A DNA stretch of 28,082 nt, taken from positions 1 to 28,082 of the forward strand of contig CAYRFV010000040.1 in NCBI GenBank assembly GCA_964423545.1, given 5' to 3'. Of this stretch, positions 24,184-28,082 are shown piece after piece (position 1 is the stretch's first letter; every line of letters begins with the position of its first letter). Made by a program: the position numbers and the translations under genes. Below the pieces are notes generated by a model. The model was not told where the DNA came from and ran no database searches. It saw only the letters and a list, made by a program, of their open reading frames with translations. Source of the stretch: JALOOE01 sp964423545. GTDB lineage: Bacteria > Chloroflexota > Anaerolineae > CG2-30-64-16.

Positions 24184-24290
24184 GAAATAAAAGCTGCATT
24201 CTTAACGTCAGATTAGGGCGCTTGAGGCGCGAAATATCCCTCGGCAAACCACCGGGGCGCACGAACGGAGATCAAGGGGGGATCGAGACG

Positions 24291-24334
24291 AAAAAAGAGA
24301 GGCGGGTTCGCCCCTGGTGCGATTGCCGCCTCTC
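24291..24334 (-). terminator. Intrinsic terminator of the site-2 protease gene
   Basis: Perfect 9-bp stem GAGAGGCGG/CCGCCTCTC (arms 24326-24334 and 24297-24305) with a 20-base loop, followed on the minus strand by six T (24296-24291). It begins 28 bases after the stop at 24362 and ends transcription before the winged-helix promoter. Confidence 0.85.
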
Positions 24335-24361
24335 CTGCAATAGGGTGTCAGGCCGTACGAA

Positions 24362-25486
24362 TCATCCGCTTGCGGCGGCTTTGCCTGTCGCCAGACCGCC
24401 ACTCCTGCGCATCATGAGGGTGCGGCGGATCGACTCGAAGTCGAGGAGACCCGCAAAGCAGCCCTGGATGAACACCGCAACGGTGGTTGCCCCCGCCTCC
24501 ACCATGTCGCGTCGCGCCATATCCAGCGATGCTTCGCCGCGCATGACCAGCGAGGGCTGCTCGACAAACGACTGCAACTCGCCTCGCACGCCGGCTGCCC
24601 ATTGCCGTTGCATCCCTGCGCGGGTGACGATCCCCAGGAAAGAGCCGTCGTGGTCGAGGACCGCCAGTGCAGCATACGGCGATCGTGCCAGCCGCTCGAA
24701 GGCCAGATGCGCGGGCAGATCGGAGGAAAGGGTCGGAGCGGTGGCATCGACGGCCTCCGCCACGGTCACGCCTCGCAGCATCTCGCGAGCCGTGGCCTCC
24801 TGGCCCTCCGCGCCGGCGCCGAGAAAGACAAAGAAGGCAATCAGCGCCAGGCTGATATTACCGCTCAGCAGCCCCACGACCCCAAAGAGAAGCGCGAAGA
24901 TCTTGCCCACCGTGGCCGCCAGACGGGTCGCTGACCCTCCGGGTAGCTTCATGGCAAGGAGCGCCCGCAACACGCGGCCGCCATCCAGCGGGAACGCAGG
25001 CAGCATGTTGAAGAGCAGCAGCGTCAGGTTCGTCGTAAACAGGAATGCGATCAGATTCACTAGGCCAGGGGTAGTGGTCGATGGCAGACGCATCGCCCCC
25101 TCCTGCGCCGCCTGAGACGCGAGGCCGACGCCCAACAGAGGCAACAGCGCAAGCGCCGCAACCAGGTTGACGGCAGGCCCTGCCAGTGCAACCACCAACT
25201 CCTGCGAGGGTTTTTCCGGCATCCGGCTCAAGCGCGCCAAACCGCCGATGGGCAGCAGGACGATGTCATGCACCGAGATTCCGTAACGCTGCGCCGCAAC
25301 CGCATGCCCCAGCTCATGCAGTAAGACGAAGGCAAACACTGTCAGCATCAAGAAACTGCCGTACAGGGCGCTTGAAAGGCCCGCGCTGCCCCAGATTGTG
25401 GCGCCCCAGAACAGCACGAGCAGGAAGGTGATGTGCACCTTGATATCGATCCCGCGGATCGTGAGCAACTTCCAAGACCATTTCAT
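24362..25486 (-). CDS. Site-2 protease family (M50) intramembrane metalloprotease with CBS domains
   Basis: A 374-residue membrane protein starting at ATG 25486 with AGGAG eight bases upstream. The zinc motif H57-E58-L-G-H61 lies in the second membrane segment (FAFVLLHELGHAVAAQRYG), and N160-x-x-P-x-x-P-L-D168-G-G supplies the third ligand in NMLPAFPLDGGRVL. Further hydrophobic segments reach to about residue 230. The rest carries a pair of CBS-like units, including SPYAALAVLDHDGSFLGIVT, which usually sense nucleotides. The SpoIVFB-like subgroup cuts membrane-bound regulators, but the substrate here is unknown. Single gene between its own terminator and the divergent lipoprotein gene; I see no clear promoter for it in 25487-25741. 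Confidence 0.93.
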   Translation of the reverse strand: MKWSWKLLTIRGIDIKVHITFLLVLFWGATIWGSAGLSSALYGSFLMLTVFAFVLLHELGHAVAAQRYGISVHDIVLLPIGGLARLSRMPEKPSQELVVALAGPAVNLVAALALLPLLGVGLASQAAQEGAMRLPSTTTPGLVNLIAFLFTTNLTLLLFNMLPAFPLDGGRVLRALLAMKLPGGSATRLAATVGKIFALLFGVVGLLSGNISLALIAFFVFLGAGAEGQEATAREMLRGVTVAEAVDATAPTLSSDLPAHLAFERLARSPYAALAVLDHDGSFLGIVTRAGMQRQWAAGVRGELQSFVEQPSLVMRGEASLDMARRDMVEAGATTVAVFIQGCFAGLLDFESIRRTLMMRRSGGLATGKAAASG

Positions 25487-25695
25487 CGTCTATACTCCTC
25501 TCCTTTGCTCGTCCTATACACGCTTGACTGTTTATACGCCCGATTTCATCCCGCCTGCAGTAGGCCGGATTCCGAATCAGGTCGAGATTAAACACACATT
25601 GTACAAACATGTATCGGCAGGGTGCAGCGCGCCGAGCCGCCGGAAAACCTGCGTCGCGGATGCGTTGCCCGCGGCGCTCCCACGCGTTTCGCTAC

Positions 25696-25724
25696 TTGAC
25701 AAGCATCCCGGCCCGCTTTAGACT
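25696..25724 (+). promoter_or_regulatory. Promoter of the Ig-repeat lipoprotein gene
   Basis: TTGACA (25696-25701, consensus), 17-base spacer, TAGACT (25719-25724). The transcript would start at about 25731, only some 11 bases before ATG 25742, just enough to include AGGA at 25731-25734. The messenger would be almost leaderless. Confidence 0.65.
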
Positions 25725-25741
25725 GAGAACAGGATCACATC

Positions 25742-28082
25742 ATGAGAATCGAGTACCGCCGTCGAGTCGACTTCGAACGTTCGTTGCCAGCGGGCGGCAG
25801 CGCCGCTGCCGTGGGGCTGCTCGTGCTGTTGAGCCTGCTCGCCCTCCTGGCTGCGTGCAGCCGGCCCGCGCCAGCGCTTCCGACGCCGGCGGCGCAGACT
25901 TCTGCAGGATCCGAGGTGTTGCCCGAATCGAACGCTTCGCAGGTGATTAGGCCCGAGACAGGGGGCCGAATCGCACTCAGGGACGGGGCCGAGGTTTCGA
26001 TACCGCGCGATGCGGTCGCCACCACCGGCGTTGCGGGGCTCAGCGCGGCGAGATCGGCTCCCTACGTGCCCGTGCCGCGCAGCCTGATCGGTCGGCCCTA
26101 TGAGTTTCGCCTGGACGGCGACCTGACAGGAGTCGCGCGCGTTCGCCTGCCTCTCCCGCCGGCGATTACACCGGACCAGTATGATCTCGGCGCCTTCAAA
26201 TGGAACGGGGAGGCCTGGGAACGAATCTTTGCGCGCTGGAACCGCAACGCGCTGGAGTTCGGAGCCACCGAGGCAAGCGGCATTTTTGCTGTGCAAGGCC
26301 AATGGCGCAACGCTGACGCCGACGTGGCGTTGGCCACGTCCGCCGCCCAGCCTGGCCGACCCAGCATCCCCATCACTGTGACCGGGCAGTACCGCTATGC
26401 TTCCTTGCCCATCCTGCAAGCCGAGTTTGTGCCAGCGCAGTTGGCGCTCAAGCTGGACACGTCCGGCGGCACGGGGCAGATCACTGGCGACGACTCCCTC
26501 GATAAGACTCTCAGAACAGCGACCCTCTGGTTCAAGCCCGATCCGGCGCAGCCGCAAGGTGCGATTGACTTTGCGCATACGTTCGAGATCGCGCCAAGTG
26601 ACCTGGATATCCAGCCGGGCGGCGCCAGCTACATTTATGCGGTGCTGACGGTCGACGACAGCCCTGCGCCGACCCGCAGGATGAGCACAGCCGCCGAGTA
26701 TCTGCAGGTGGTGCCAATCTGGGTGGAAGGCTCCGAAGTGGTGCGGTCGGCCCTGCCCAGCGAACCTCCGCCCGGTCTGCGCTGGCACGTTATTTACAAC
26801 GGACAGACTATGGCGCAGCGTCCGGCCTCTGGGCTCACCCTGCCCTTGTCCGACTTCCTATCGGCCGCGGGACTGGGCGAGTACCGCGTTCGGCTGGAAA
26901 CGGACGTCCATGGCCGCCCCCAACTGGTCAGCAACGAGGTGCAAATCGTGTTGGCTGCGCCGGGCACCGTTACGCCCACCCCGACAAGCACCCCCCCCCT
27001 GCCGGCGCCGACCGCCGGCGGCGGACCGCAGATCAGCACGCCAACAGTGGGCGCGCCGCCGCCCGCGACACCCACTCGGCGCACACCCCCCGGAGGCGGC
27101 GCGCCCACCGCGACCGCGACACCCGTAGCCGCATTGACTCCCACACCGACCGCCACTGCGACGCGTCCCGGCTGGGCCAGCGTGTTCTGGGCCGACCAGT
27201 ACGTTGTCGCTCCCGGCGGATGCACAACGCTGCATTGGAATATCCAGAACGTCACGGCCGTCTATCTGAACGGCGAGGCGGTCACGGGCAACGGCACGCG
27301 GCAGGTATGTCTGAGCCAGACAACGCCGTATCAGTTGAGCATCACCGCCCCGCGCGGCAATCAGAACTACTATCTGACGATCGCGGTACAGGAGGGGGGG
27401 CAGGCAGCAGTCGTCTTTTTCGCCGATGCGAATACGATCGTTTCGGGACAATGCACGGTGCTACACTGGGAGACCAGCGACGTCAAGGCGGTGTTCCTGG
27501 ACGACGCCGGTGTAGCGGGAGTGGCGACGAAGGAGGTCTGTCCGACCGAAACTACGACGTACACGCTGCGGGTTGAGCGCGCCGGGAGCACGCCGGTCAC
27601 GAAAAGTGTCACGGTGAAGGTGCTGCCGGCTGACGAGATCGTCATGCGTTTCTGGGCCGACCAGTATACGCTCGCGTCTGGCAGTTGCACCAACCTGCAT
27701 TGGCACGTCGAGAACGTGAAAGCGGTCTACCTGGCGTTGCCGACGGGTGAGCAAGGAGTCGCAGGCGAGGCGGCAACCCAGGTCTGTCCCACGACAAGCC
27801 CACAGGAATATACACTGAGAGCAGAGGCCGACCAGGATCGCGAAGCGGCGAGCAGCCTGGTGCTGAACATCGTCGACCCGAACTCGCCCGGATTGGGAAA
27901 CAACGAAGTGGTCGCGCAAGGCATCGTCAAGAGCGTCAGCGCCATCCAGGACGCGGACCCCAGCGCGAGCGGCAACCAGGCAGGGTTCGAAGTGATGATT
28001 GATGGTCTTGCCCCGCTCTTCAGAGGAGCGGGCGATTGCTGCCAGACTGTTGTCGCCCTCAAACTGACGCAGACTCAGATTG
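25742..28082 (+). CDS. Lipoprotein with Thr/Pro linker and three Ig-like repeats, C-terminus cut by window edge
   Basis: An open frame of 780 codons from ATG 25742 with no stop before the window edge. Residues 20-38 are a signal peptide (VGLLVLLSLLALLAA) with lipobox C39, so the protein is lipid-anchored outside the membrane. Residues 40-405 are a strand-rich region of unknown family with a regular periodic feel (IRPETGGRIALRDGAEVSIP, SGIFAVQGQWRNADADVALA). Residues ~406-477 are a Thr/Pro/Ala-rich linker (TVTPTPTSTPPLPAPT). Then come three Ig-like repeats at ~479-554, 555-631 and 632-712, each with a start like VFWADQYVVAPGGCTTLHW and a second Cys in a QVCP-type strand, so one disulphide per repeat is expected. 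A new domain begins after 715. Such linkers and repeats are common in secreted Chloroflexota proteins. Likely surface adhesion or binding; function unknown. Confidence 0.88.
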   Translation, partial: MRIEYRRRVDFERSLPAGGSAAAVGLLVLLSLLALLAACSRPAPALPTPAAQTSAGSEVLPESNASQVIRPETGGRIALRDGAEVSIPRDAVATTGVAGLSAARSAPYVPVPRSLIGRPYEFRLDGDLTGVARVRLPLPPAITPDQYDLGAFKWNGEAWERIFARWNRNALEFGATEASGIFAVQGQWRNADADVALATSAAQPGRPSIPITVTGQYRYASLPILQAEFVPAQLALKLDTSGGTGQITGDDSLDKTLRTATLWFKPDPAQPQGAIDFAHTFEIAPSDLDIQPGGASYIYAVLTVDDSPAPTRRMSTAAEYLQVVPIWVEGSEVVRSALPSEPPPGLRWHVIYNGQTMAQRPASGLTLPLSDFLSAAGLGEYRVRLETDVHGRPQLVSNEVQIVLAAPGTVTPTPTSTPPLPAPTAGGGPQISTPTVGAPPPATPTRRTPPGGGAPTATATPVAALTPTPTATATRPGWASVFWADQYVVAPGGCTTLHWNIQNVTAVYLNGEAVTGNGTRQVCLSQTTPYQLSITAPRGNQNYYLTIAVQEGGQAAVVFFADANTIVSGQCTVLHWETSDVKAVFLDDAGVAGVATKEVCPTETTTYTLRVERAGSTPVTKSVTVKVLPADEIVMRFWADQYTLASGSCTNLHWHVENVKAVYLALPTGEQGVAGEAATQVCPTTSPQEYTLRAEADQDREAASSLVLNIVDPNSPGLGNNEVVAQGIVKSVSAIQDADPSASGNQAGFEVMIDGLAPLFRGAGDCCQTVVALKLTQTQI
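27180..27880 (+). repeat. Three tandem Ig-like repeats, copies 1 and 3 most alike
   Basis: Three consecutive ~77-80-residue units share F-W/F-A-D ... G-x-C-T-x-L-H-W ... V-x-A-V-Y/F-L ... V-C ... Y-x-L-x-x. Units 1 and 3 share an exact 17-base stretch, TTCTGGGCCGACCAGTA, at 27185-27201 and 27650-27666, while unit 2 has FFADANT there. This suggests duplication of a two-unit block or conversion between units 1 and 3. Confidence 0.75.

Noticed and set aside
25487..25741. Promoter and palindromic operator for the site-2 protease gene (for example around TTGTACAA near 25600)
   Set aside because: Candidate -10 sequences such as TACAAT and TATAAA lack acceptable -35 partners at 16-18 bases, and the palindrome is short and imperfect.
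25718..26788. 356-codon open frame on the minus strand
   Set aside because: Antisense to the lipoprotein with signal peptide and Ig-like repeats; no domain recognised.
1..28082. CRISPR array, tRNA or rRNA genes, insertion sequences, toxin-antitoxin pair or phage genes
   Set aside because: No regularly spaced repeats, cloverleaf sequences, transposase motifs or phage structural proteins were seen. The nucleotidyltransferase at 2867-3706 lacks a partner HEPN-like gene, so a toxin-antitoxin reading was dropped.

Overview
The window is GC-rich and densely coded, and looks like a bacterial chromosome segment from a Chloroflexota-type organism (Anaerolineae/Caldilineae-like). That placement is inferred from protein style and not proven: a lipoprotein with a long Thr/Pro linker and Cys-paired Ig-like repeats, several uroporphyrinogen-decarboxylase-like (UroD-like) genes next to sugar transport genes, and an intramembrane protease with CBS domains. 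I see no rRNA, tRNA, CRISPR array or insertion sequence.

Region 1 (1..8489, minus strand) is a sugar import and glycan breakdown operon. A good promoter (8456-8428) precedes a long leader, then a lipoprotein sugar-binding protein, two MalF/MalG-type permeases, a UroD-like protein with an H-x-C zinc motif, a nucleotidyltransferase, a Gfo/Idh/MocA oxidoreductase that appears to have lost its middle by an in-frame deletion, a second UroD-like protein, and a GH106-like (rhamnosidase family) hydrolase running off the left edge. No ABC ATPase gene is present, so a shared ATPase elsewhere is likely. A strong hairpin separates the binding-protein gene from the permeases.

Region 2 (8490..11939, minus) holds a GH29 alpha-L-fucosidase with its own promoter, an unassigned short open frame, a third UroD-like protein and an SGNH/GDSL-type esterase.

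Region 3 (11958..19750, minus) is a second catabolic operon with a promoter at 19750-19721: a DUF4432/aldose-epimerase-like protein, a large GH63/MGH1-like glycosidase, a 570-residue alpha-barrel plus beta-sandwich protein (lyase or hydrolase), a TIM-barrel protein of unknown function, and a fourth UroD-like protein.

None of the glycan-active enzymes has a visible signal peptide. The picture is import of decorated oligosaccharides (fucose- and rhamnose-containing is plausible) followed by trimming in the cytoplasm: esterase, fucosidase, rhamnosidase-like and alpha-toroid enzymes, epimerase, plus UroD-family proteins that could act on methyl groups. The substrate cannot be read from the sequence.

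Region 4 (19603..28082) is housekeeping or unlinked: a plus-strand thioredoxin-TPR protein ending at a bidirectional hairpin, then minus-strand genes for a small conserved protein, a membrane-anchored TolB/WD40-like propeller, a metallophosphoesterase, a small winged-helix-like protein and a site-2-protease homologue with a clear intrinsic terminator, and finally a plus-strand lipoprotein with three Ig-like repeats that runs off the right edge. Two real genes (1..1253 minus and 25742..28082 plus) are cut by the window edges and were found by translating the sequence directly.
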